Assembly: GCA_013146195.2 (NCBI GenBank)
Contig: CM028382.1
Span: 12,741,101-12,805,100 of the forward strand
Origin: Codonopsis lanceolata
Lineage: Eukaryota; Streptophyta; Magnoliopsida; Asterales; Campanulaceae
Direction of reading: 5' to 3'
DNA: 64,000 bases
How positions within the stretch are numbered: position 1 is the stretch's first letter; each line of letters starts with the position of its first letter. Below the pieces are notes generated by a model. It was not told the origin of the DNA, ran no database searches, and was given only the letters and a program-made list of their open reading frames with translations. Positions 11,601 to 23,600 of this stretch are shown piece by piece. The translations under genes and the position numbers were made by a program.

Positions 11601-14600
11601 GAAAGATATTTGCAATAGTTAGGTTCATGCAAAACTTATGAGACAGAGGGAACTAATAGAAGATTGAATCATGCACAATTCGGAATCACAAAGATTACCT
11701 CTGTTTAAATGTGAAATAGGAGGAACAAGTAGCAAGGGTTGCCGGAACGAGAAGATTTCTCTGATATGTGGGTTAGGTTCGCTGAATGATTCACAGCAAG
11801 ATTTCTGCAATAATTAGGTTCGTACAAACTTATGAGATAGAGGGAATTTAGGTTGAATCATGCACAAAGATTATTTCGAAATTTCAAAGATTACCTCCGT
11901 TAAATGTGAAAGAGCAGGAGGAAGGACTTGCAAGGGTTGCCGGGATGAGAAGATTTCTCTGATTTCTGCAATAGCTGGGATGTGGATTAGGTTCTGACAA
12001 GGAACTGCAATTTTCATTCATAACAAATGAATATTTCGACAGACCTGAAATTGCAATTTCCGCCCATAATTTTGTTTGCATTTTAGTTCATCTCATCACT
12101 CCTCTTCAAGCTCACACTTATAAAGAAAAGGCCCAAAAATTATAATTCCATTAATTGATCATTTTGCAAAATCTGAAAAAAAATAAATTAAAATACACAA
12201 TTGATCTATATCAAACCTTAAATTAAAAAAAAACAGTAAAATCCACAAAAAAATTGTGTAAAGCACTTATTTAACTCACCGGCTTCAATGGCCACAGGAG
12301 CTCCGTCTTTGGGGTTTAGGGCTCGGTTTTGAATAGAGTTACAGAGAGAAGAAACGAGAAAGAAATCGAAAAAGGAGTTGGTTTTGTGAATTTCTCTATC
12401 CTCTCTTCACCTCCAACACCCGAAATTTCACACAGAAAACACACAAATTTCTCTCACCTCCTTTACCCCAGCATCCGAAAAAAAGAATGGATTTGTAGAT
12501 TGATAAGAGTGTGCAATTGAGACTAGAAAGGGGTATTTTAGAAGTATGGATTGCCAGAATTTGTGGATTTAAAGAGAGGTTATGATGAATTTTTTACCTC
12601 AGCTGCTAGGTAAAATGATATAGCTCAGGCGTGTCCATAGCAGCGCTGGCGGCCGAGGTGTATTTGAAGCGCTTGAGTCCGGCCATCCCTGTGTCCTTCC
12701 TCCTTCTCGTGACTGTGTTATGCAGGAATGGAATTAAGCCAGCAGACGAAGAACGTGTAGAAGAGAGAACAACCGCCATACACGCTTGGAGTGTTGAGGT
12801 TTAATCTAAGATTTAATCCTCGCCAGTAGTTATCCTCGATAAAAAATTATCCAACTTTTCCCAATTCAAGCGTGCGATACTGAGTTGTATTATAATGTAG
12901 ATAAGAGAAAGCTTTATGGCGGTGGCGGTGGCTTGATAAGGGCTCGAGAAGAAAAGGGAGAGGAAAAAAATTAGACATAGAGAAAAGAGAGAAGAGAGAG
13001 AAAAAAAGGACAAAATAGTGGAAGGTGGAAGATTTCCTGGAGGAAGGAGTTGGAGGAAGAATAGAAATCGGAAGAATGCGCGCCGGGTTGTCAGGGTCTA
13101 GAGAATAACCGTCATTCGCATGCTTGTGGATAGTAAGATTTAATTCGTAGTTATCTTTGGTAAAAATGAATCCTGACCTGTAGTTAACTTTTCTCAATTC
13201 AAGCGTGCGACACTGAGTTGTATTATAATATAGATTTTTTTTGGGTAGCTTACGATATTTTTTCCTTATCTTTAACTCAATGGATAGCTTAGGGGAGCAA
13301 ATGTTGGTCCTCCATTGTACATGCTCTAACAATGCTATCTTTTTTCGGTGTAATTTTTTTTTTCAAATGTGTGTATTGTTGATTCCATGCTTCTGCTTAT
13401 GTTTAGCACCATCCTATTCTTATGATGAGTAAACTTTGAGGTAAAAGAACTATACTCATTTATATTTGTGGTTATATTTAAATGACCTTTTGTTGACCCC
13501 ATGGGGTGGGAGAGATGGCAAGGTCACTCCGGCAAATACCTTGAACTCCTTTGTTCCAATCCCTACACCAACACACTTACCTATCAAAAAAAAAAATTAA
13601 AAATTCAAATGACCTTTTGTTGTACAATTTCACTGGTGTACATTTTCACTTCAGGATAATTATTTTGAGGAAGCATTGAAGATGAGAAATCTTCTTGAAG
13701 AGTTCTACTGTGATCATGGAATTCGTCCTCCTACTATTCTTGGTGTTCGAGAGCATGTTTTCACTGGAAGGTATAGCTCATGATAATGTATGTTACGTTG
13801 GTCTGCATCTTGTGGGCAACCTCATCATTCTCCGAACTATTTATGCAGTGTCTCTTCTTTGGCTTCCTTCATGTCCAATCAAGAAACTAGTTTTGTGACT
13901 CTTGGTCAGCGTGTTTTGGCGAATCCTTTGAAGTAAGATCATACTTGCTATGAAAGTCATTAAATTGGGTTCTCATAAATCTATCTCATGTAACATCATC
14001 CGGATTGTATCTTAAATGTTTTCAGGGTTCGTATGCACTATGGCCATCCAGATGTTTTTGATAGAGTTTTCCATATAACAAGAGGTGGAATCAGCAAAGC
14101 CTCACGTGTAATTAACATTAGTGAAGATATATACGCAGGTATGGCTATTTTGCTTATTGAGATGCCACTTCTGTTATTCTCCTTATTGCAATAATTCTTC
14201 CTTTTGATGCTCATCAGATGCGTATTCCTTAGAATTCCAGTAATGCTGAAAATAATAACACACGGGAAAGACTTCAAATTTTGTACTACTAATAATTTTT
14301 TTGAAGAGAAATGGAACGTTAAATTTTATACTAACCTTTGCTGATTCTGTCTCCAAAGCGACGAACCATGCCCTTTTTCACCATTCCATTCTGCCCATAG
14401 CAAGAGTTTCGCTAAACCACCTGCAGTAGTTATGCACTTGACAATAGCTATCCATCTCTGTTTTGGTTTTCCCCTACCTCTAGCATTGCTATTCAAATCA
14501 TGATTCCCATCTTGGTAGATGTTTTTTTTGTGCTTTATGTGTTCAGACCACCGTAAGCCATTTGTCTCATCTGCTCTGAGGACTACTTCTACATGATTTC

Positions 14601-17600
14601 CTCGATTCAAACTTTATCAAGTCTAGTATTACCGCATATCAATCTTGACATTTGCATATTGGCATTAACATGTTACTCATAGTTAGCCAGCAATCCTTAC
14701 CGTAAATTGACTGCTTTATATGCTTCCATTTAGATATTTCTTTCTTCCTTTTAACACCATGTCTATTCAATTTTCCACTCCAATTTACTTTTCTAATTCT
14801 ACTTCGTTGTGTTAGAATTAATTATGTATTATTATTTTATTAAAGATACTGCCACAAGTCTCATCTTCTTTAGAATTACAGTATACATATGGCATTTTAT
14901 GTACTATTTTACCTACCAATTTATATTCCCACCTTCTTGTCAAAGTAGATCTTTGGCCCCTTTTTTACCTTCGCCGCTAGCTATGAGGATTTTCAGAGAT
15001 ATTCACTCCAGTTGGCAGTTAGCATGTAATGATTACAATTCAAAGAAGTATTTTAAGATCAAGATTATGAGTTACTTTTTCGGGTGCACATGTACCTTCA
15101 ATCAATATCATGTTTTACTCCCAACAGTCTTCTGTTTCTTTTCTAGGCTTGATTTGTAATGTGCCATTCCAAGATTTATAGTAATGATCTTGGGTGCGGC
15201 GGTATCGAATCACTTCGCAAGCAGAGAAGTATGAGATACGTTAGACAATAGGGTAATATTGTAATTATATTGTTAGGGTAACGACGAAGAACACCACGGC
15301 TGCGACTCCTTCTCTTGTGATCTCTCTCCCTTCTCTCTTCTCGGTTTCTCTCTTCTCCGCGCATTCTTCCGATTTTCTTTATCTGTTCATGATTGTTTCT
15401 GTGTATTAGTTACAAGATAGATAAAGAAAGAAACGAAAAGGTTGTAAATGAAACCCCTACTGTTGTTTTATTGTGTTGTATTTCATATTTCGGGTTCATC
15501 TTGCAGGTTTCAATTCAACTCTGCGGCAAGGAAATATAACCCACCATGAATACATTCAGGTAAATGTTGGGCCTCTTTTTTTCGGTTTTTGTTAGGTGTG
15601 TATCGAACATTTTCCAGCTAACCTTTCTACAGGTTGGCAAGGGAAGAGATGTTGGGCTCAATCAGATTGCTCTATTTGAAGGAAAAGTGGCTGGTGGTAA
15701 TGGGGAGCAAGTTCTTAGTAGAGATGTCTACAGACTTGGGCAGCTGTTCGATTTCTTTCGGATGCTTTCATTCTACTTTACCACTGTTGGGTATTACTTT
15801 TGTACTATGGTATGCACTCTCAATGTGCAAAAGTGATTTCTCTGATGATGTTTCCCTTCAAATGTGTTTTGTCTTGTCGTTCTTTCTATTTATTGGATTA
15901 TTTCCTCAATTCGCTGGTCATAATCTGTTCTTATACGACGTAGAACCTGCCTATTTGGTTCTAAGTTGTCTTGATTGTATATTAGACTTCTTGAGGGTTT
16001 TACATCAAAATTAAACCTTTTCAGGAAGGGAGCACGTGCACTCCATTTTTGCCTAACAATTTTGTTCTTTTCCCTTTGGAAAATGTGTAAATCCTCTGTG
16101 CTTTATGTTCGGCATTACTTCTTCCCCTCAGTTATTTCTTTTGTAGCTCAAGACTTCATTGAGCTATCAATATGTAAGGACACACAAGCAAAGACCTTGA
16201 GGTCTTTGGTTCCAATCCCCATAGCAACAAGCGGTCACACTTACCTATCAAAAAAAAAAAGTGGTGAATAACCATTTCCTTTCTTTTTCCCAAATAACAT
16301 GACCACAGATTCCCACCCCCCCCCCTTCCCCAAAAAAAGAAGTACAAAAAGGAGGGGAGGATTGTACATATGTATGTATATGCATGCATACGTAAACACA
16401 CTCATACACACCCCCATATGTATATATGTATATAAGAAAAGGTCTTTTGGACATTTAGACCTATTGCTGTAACACCTGAAGTTTACAGTAACAGTTTCAA
16501 GAACCATATGGAGGTATAATGCTACAAAATTACACACCCCCATATGTATATATGTATATGTATATGTAAACACAACCATACACACTATTTTTTTGACAGT
16601 CATGGAACTAAATTTGAATATTAACAAAGAACATTTTGGTCATTTAGATACGGTAACAAAGTTACCAGTCACTACCAAGAACCATATGTGGGTAATACTA
16701 TAGAAATAACTTAAGGTGGTGAAAAGCTACCAAGAAGAGCCATAGGGTGTTCTGTCAGATTTTGTGATTTTAAAGGCTATTTAATCTTAAAATATTTTTT
16801 GAGCTGATAGCTAGTTACTTTACCTTCAGTTAGTTTGTGTTAACCCAACCATGTAATGTCATCTTGGCTGCATTTATCTGTCATGAATAAGTAAAACTGT
16901 AAAAGACTCATAATAGAAAGCTCACTTCTCCTCTAATTGAACTAGTAACCTTGTCTTGAACCATTGAAGTTTCAATGCCCTATTTGTTAGGTGCTCAATA
17001 CTTTAATACTTGGTCAGCACGAGAGATGAACAGTTGGGAGGAAAAAAGTTAATGAGCGATGACGTCGGTGCTTTTAGAAAATGATGGTCTTTTCCCTTCT
17101 TATTCGTGGCGGGGAAGAATGCAAAAATAACAAGTTTTAGTATTGTTTTAGTTCGGTACATTTGTTAACTTATTACAAGATACCGACGTATGAAGGGATA
17201 TCAACAGCACATTTGGATATGCTCGGGGAGAGTCTGTTTTCGGGTTGCATTTAGCAGAAAGGACACTATTAGCAAAAATTCCGACCGAATGAATGTTCCT
17301 TTGATCAGTCCCTTGAAGCTCAACCGTCAGTGGCTAAAGCCCCCAGGTCTCCTGGGGAGTCAGCCAGGTTCCACCCTTTTCTTGTTGGCGCACAAAGGCT
17401 CTTCAAGCTGCCATTCCCACTAGCTAAAAAAGGCATTCTTATTTCTTCGTTGATGCTCCCTGATTCCCTCCACATCAAGTCATCCTTCCTTCAAGTTCCA
17501 CTTCCTTTCTAACAAGCATCAAAACTATTATTAGCATTTCTCCAACTCTGTGTGTGTGTGAGAGAGTGAGAGAGAGAAAGACGCACAGTAAGCAATTTTG

Positions 17601-20600
17601 GTTCCTTTTTCTCCAATGAAATAAATCAAAAGACAAAGATGAATGAATACTGGTGTGTGTTGTAGGTTTATAACTCCTATTATTCTTTAAGTTACTTCAC
17701 AAAATTTCTTTTTATATTGTGCAGTTGACAGTGCTGACTGTATACATATTTCTCTATGGAAAGGCATATTTGGTAAGTATTATATAGCTTGTTATAAGCA
17801 TTTTTTTCTCATAAGTTGTATCTGTATAGATCACCAATCTGCTTTTCCAATTACATGTCCATTTTTTGTTTCCCGGTTTGGTAGTTTGGCCTGTTACCTT
17901 GCTTTGGACCGTAATTGAATGTAGGAAAGGATTCATGTAACCTACCCCAAAGTGATTGGAACTAAGGCTGAGTTGAGTTGATTTAAGTTTGGTAGTTTAG
18001 CCTGTTCTAGATTCCTTTGCTGGGATGAGAAATTTTACTGTAATATACTAAGCTAAACAGGAAGATATTGATGTATTTATGGTGTTTATACATAGTTGTC
18101 TACATGTAGTAATCTGTCTCTTGCCCCTGCACTCCTTTCATATGCCATGTTTGCACTCAACCATGATATATCAAATGGCTGTTTTAGTTCATATTATTCA
18201 TGTATGCACATACTTTATATATGATAATATGCACGTGCATGCACTTTTATCCTTTAGTTTCCCTGATATTTTGGTCATTGACCTTGTTTCAGGCACTCTC
18301 TGGTGTAGGTGAAGACATCCAAACTCGAGCTGACATATTAAACAATACTGCTCTGAATGCAGCTCTAAACACACAGTTTCTCTTCCAAATTGGTATATTT
18401 ACTGCTATACCAATGGTCCTGGGATTCATCTTGGAACAGGGATTCTTAAGGGTAATTTTCTCTCACACACACACACATATTTATATCTACTGTGTGTTTC
18501 TGCATACAACAATTATGAAACAGCTTAAATCTGCAATTTGTGTCTGTAACTATGTGGAACCTTTGTGTGTTTCGTAACTTTTATGTCCATGAGTTTGCTC
18601 TGTAAGTTCAGTGTGCATGTATCTACATGTTTGTGCATGAGTGTGAGAGATTTCTGTTAGTTTATCTTTCTTATTTACGATCGAGTGAAAATGAGTCTAC
18701 AGTTATATAAATTCATGAAGTTAATGGTTTCAGTCAAATACATACATATGGTGGAGGAATCAAAAGCATGCAGCTGATTTAAAGGATGGTGACAAGGCTG
18801 GTTGTAAAAACATGTGTGCTTTTAAAGGATGGTGTACAAGGCTGGTTGTAAAAACATGTGTGCTAGGCAAACTATCTCCTAAAATTACCTCAATATCCTT
18901 ACAAGTTGGTCGTGTACTTTCATTGGGAGGAACAGATTGCTCTTTTTATCTACCTGAAACAATCTGTAGGGATTGGAAAGGACTTGTGTTCATGAAAAAG
19001 TTCATCTGGAAAGATGGTGTAAAAAGATAGAAAAATCTCGCATGTGCACAATTAATTAAATTATTCTACTTTTATGTTATTTTTCATTTTTTTCATTTTT
19101 TAAGTTACTAATTTTTTTATTTTTGTGGGGGTTTGTTGTTTTAGGTAGTTATTTCTATTATTAGAGGAGGTTGAAGTTGTGGTTATATTGAGTGTGGTGG
19201 GATAATTCTAATTCAAAGTTGGGGATATAGTTTGTGCAACTCATAAAAAGGGCTTCGTTTACATCCCTCCCCCTTCATAGTAGTAATAGATGTGTTTATA
19301 TACACGAATGCACATATTTAGGTACACACATGCACTAAAAAAATATTTTTTTATGGATTGGAGAGTGGAATATTGGGATAATGTTACATGTGATCTTTAT
19401 GTCTTCTGATTTCTTGATATGCTTCATGTGGCTTCATGTTTCTCACAGAATTTTGTAAACTTGTTTTTTACATTGCTCAAAGTTGCAGCATTCTTCTTCC
19501 AGTAATTATAAACAGATTAGAACATTTTCTCTGCCTACTGCTTTCGTTTCCCTTTTGGTATTTCACATTTGAGTCCTAACTCAGTTCCCCTTTTGCAACT
19601 CTTCTAACCTCCATCCTTTTTCAACTTTCATGGCTGCTGCAGGCTGTTGTTAGTTTTGTCACTATGCAGTTTCAGCTTTGTACTGTCTTCTTCACATTTT
19701 CTCTAGGCACAAGAACACATTATTTTGGTCGGACTATTCTTCATGGTGGTGCAAAGGTTTGTTCTAATCCTTGTTTCCTTCTCTCCTTTATATCTTATAT
19801 CTGCTCAAATTCTTAATAAATGTTGATTTCACTGCAGTATCATGCAACTGGTAGAGGATTTGTGGTCCGCCACATCAAATTTTCTGAGAACTACTGGCTT
19901 TATGCTCGCAGTCATTTTGTTAAAGGGTATCTCTCTCCAACATATTCATATAGTGTGTTATGAAATATTTTTTTTAAATAACTTACTAATATCTGCAGAA
20001 TGGAAGTTGCTCTACTCTTGATAATATACCTTGCGTATGGATATAATGAAGGTGGTGCACTTGGCTACATTCTTCTTAGTGTGAGCAGCTGGTTTATGGC
20101 ACTATCATGGCTTTTTGCTCCATACATGTTTAATCCATCAGGTTTCGAGTGGCAGAAGTAAGTGTTGCTTTTCAATATTTTGTTTTAACTCAGCTTTCGT
20201 CTTCTTCATGTACTTACTTTCTTCGTCCTCTTTTTAGGACGGTAGAGGACTTCCGGGATTGGACAAACTGGCTTCTTTATCGGGGTGGAATTGGAGTTAA
20301 AGGGGAAGAAAGCTGGGAAGCTTGGTGGGATGAAGAACTGGTACTACTTTTACTTCCAATAAGTTTATCATTGCCTGGCATTTTGCCCTTGATATCGTTT
20401 TAGTAGAATATGAACCAATATTGTATGGGATGTCATGTTTTGATTGAAGAGTAAGAGAATGTAATTAGTAGTGCATGAAACTCTTGTTGTTAGGGATGTT
20501 ACTTGAATTTTTTTTGATGTAACTCCTTTTGATGATCCCCACAGTGCTATAAGACCAAATTGACCGGAGAAGCAAGGCTTGTCTTACCCTTTTTTGCTTC

Positions 20601-23600
20601 CACCCCTCAAATCAGCTTAATTGCTCATACTTTTTCACACCCGTGTTTAAAACACTAACCTTGCGTCATTCATGTTCCCTTGTTAGGCTTGAAGGTGTTT
20701 TCACCTGCTAGTCTAGTTTCTATCAAAGGCTACCGTTATAATACCCCCATCCCACATCGGGTATATGAGGGACTTGTGTGTGGTTTATAAGGTGGTCACT
20801 CACTACCCTGAGCACCAACATCTTGTAGTAGACCCGGTGACTCAAGGTGTAGTGTGTTTACTGTTTAGTGGGCAGTGCGTGGGCTACATGTAGGAAATCG
20901 GGCTTGGGGCATTACAAATGGTATCATAGCAGGTTCCGGCTGGAAATGTGGGAACCAAGTGCTGTGCAGGTCTAAGTGCTACACCGCAGAAGGTGGGAGC
21001 CAAATTTATTGTTTTGAATATATGAAATTTTTCTTTTCACAGGGAAAGCTAGGTATATGTTTTGAATGCTAAATTTATTGTTCGTGAAAGTCTACCATGT
21101 TGGAATGCTCATTCTGAAATGTCATTTTCTATGGAAGTAGCAGTTTTTGGTAATAGGATAGGATTTCTAGGGCTCAGTACTGATTTTGGCTGGTGAAGGA
21201 TAAAGTGACCTAGTGATACGGGGAATGGTTTTAGATTAAACCCGAAGGATTAATCAAAGGTTCTTACTACGAGAAAACCTTTAAAATTAAGGTTAAACAC
21301 GTCAAACCTTATTAATCCAAAAATCCACTAGGAACGAACAACTGGAATCCACCAGAAAAAAATGATTAAATCTTAACTTTATTCAATTTTCTGAACAATT
21401 AGGAATTGACATCAAACCTGTATTTGTAAGGTTCATAGCGGTTAGAAAGGAAGTTATAACTTCGAAAAAAACTGCCCTAACTTATCTAGTAACCAACTAG
21501 GACTTTAAATTCATCAATTAGGGATCTAAATCTACTTCTAAATAAAAATATACTACCCTATTAATTACAAATTCGAAATTTATAACAATAGTAAAAATAA
21601 TCAAACTTAAGAATAAACTGTTCCAATCTTGTCCCACATCACCTAGTGGCTTCTTTATGATCTTTGGCAATGGGCTCCTTCCAGGTGGTCTGCAGTAACC
21701 GGAAATCTAATTTGTCTTGATGCTTTATTTTGGGTTGTACCCAATATGTTGCCGTTGTCTACTTCTCTTGTAGACTCCTTGACTCCTTGTCCAATTTGTA
21801 CTTTCCTTCACTTTTCAGTTTGGAAATTATTGTCAACTGGGTACCGGTTGTCTTCATTTTCCTGAAATAGAGGTTCCAGTAACTGTTATCCCAATAGACT
21901 TGAATTCAGCTCTGCCTTGGTACCAATCACTTGGGTTAGGCTACATGAATTCAGCTCCGATCCTTCTTTATAATTGTTGTCCAAGTTAGTTTTGGTCTTC
22001 CTCTACCCTCAGTGTTGTTGTTGATATATGTACAATCATACTTTCTAAATCGTTTACTTAGTTGTCTTTGTTGCATGTATCCAACCCATCTCAAGCGAAA
22101 TTCTCTTATTCTATCTTCTATTGGGGCGACTTTTACTGTGTCGTGAATAATTTCATTTCAAATTTTAACTTTCCTAGGTTTACCCCATGGCCCATATCTG
22201 TTTTGGGCCTTTTGGCTTCACTCATTTTCATTAGCATGTTACATCTTAGTTTCCTAACATTCTTTTCCATAAAGTAGACAAGTATATTATTTCGGTGTGA
22301 ACCTCTATCTTAAGTTTTTTATAGTGAATCATTTATGCTTTTTGTCCTGAAACCTGGTGCTAAAATTGACCTGATATCTGTGATGCATTTTATCAGGAGT
22401 TCTAATCTTTCTAGGCATGGATTTTGTTTCATGTGATTTTATGTTTGAAGTTAAGCCCTGTATCACTGTTTCTGCAATCTCCAGTTAAACTTCTGATTTT
22501 CTTTTGCACTTTCTTCTTATTAATCATTTTCACCCTTTGTTAAAATATAAACTTTTTTGAAGGCTCATATTCGAACATTTGGAGGAAGGCTCATGGAGAC
22601 CATTCTGAGCTTGAGATTTTTCATTTTCCAGTATGGTGTAGTCTACAAGTTGAATATCCAAAAATCAGATACATCACTAACTGTAAGGACTTTTTCTCGT
22701 GTTAGACCAGATTCTTTTCAATTCCAGTATTTTAATTTGTAATGTCCTTTTACTCTCACTTTGTGTCACTGGGTGTTGGCACATGCTATTTAAAGAGGGA
22801 ATCCGTTTGCTCCGAGGTGTTCATTCAAAAGATTCTATGCAGCATCCATAAGGAGGGATATTAGCCCTGTAGTTGATGTTTCCTTTTCTTTTTCTCTTTT
22901 TCTCTTTTTCTTTTTCCTTCTAATCATGTGCTTTATTCTTTCTGTTGATACATCTTTGTCATTTGTTACTAAATTAGCATAATAGATAGCACAAAAACTG
23001 AGTGAATCGAAAACAGAATGAGGTGAAACTGATCTTACACTATTCGCAGCCTATCTGATACCCTATTTTGTACTCCCTCCGTCCCGGATAAATATTCCAA
23101 GTGGACAAAACACAAGGATTAAGAAATGTAATTAATGATGGGTTGTGAAATATGTTGTGACAATAATACCCATTACACACTCTCTCTCTTTAAATATGTA
23201 CCCTTGCACTCATTCTCTCTCTAAGATGTGCAATAATGATAGTATTAAATGAAGGGATATATTAGGAAGAATGGTAGAAAAGTTATACACCAAAAGTTTT
23301 TAGGAACATTAGTTGGGAGATCCCAAAATGGAAAGTAGAGATATTTATCCGGGAGGGAGGGAGTATATATGTTGCACTGAGGAAAATTTGGATGTGATGC
23401 TAATTTATGTTTGGACACATATTCAACAAGGGAGATATGGTCGTCCTCAACAAGATAATCTTACAAGGGTGAATGAAGAAAGATGATTCATCTTGGCAAT
23501 ACCAAGTAGTTGGATGTTTCTTTTAGTTGTGGTCATCTACTGCTCCCTCCGGCTCCCCTCCCCACAAAGAGTCCTAATTTGGACATCCACTCAAAGAGTC

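Larger units (their letters stand above)
9164..13326. mobile_element. PIF/Harbinger-like non-autonomous element, 4163 bp
   Basis: Terminal inverted repeats GAGCATGCACAATGGAG (9164-9180) and, reversed, GAGCATGTACAATGGAG (13310-13326) match at 16 of 17 positions. Both ends are flanked by TAA (9161-9163 and 13327-13329), the usual 3-bp duplication of this superfamily. It fills most of the callose synthase intron between 8780 and 13655. No DDE transposase or Myb-like protein was recognised. The interior holds three local duplications and a minus-strand stretch resembling a 5' leader exon. A chance pair of ends is unlikely but not excluded. Confidence 0.72.

Noticed and set aside
15176..15440. CT-rich block with a possible LTR-like look in a callose synthase intron
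   Set aside because: No paired terminal repeat, primer site or target duplication was found.
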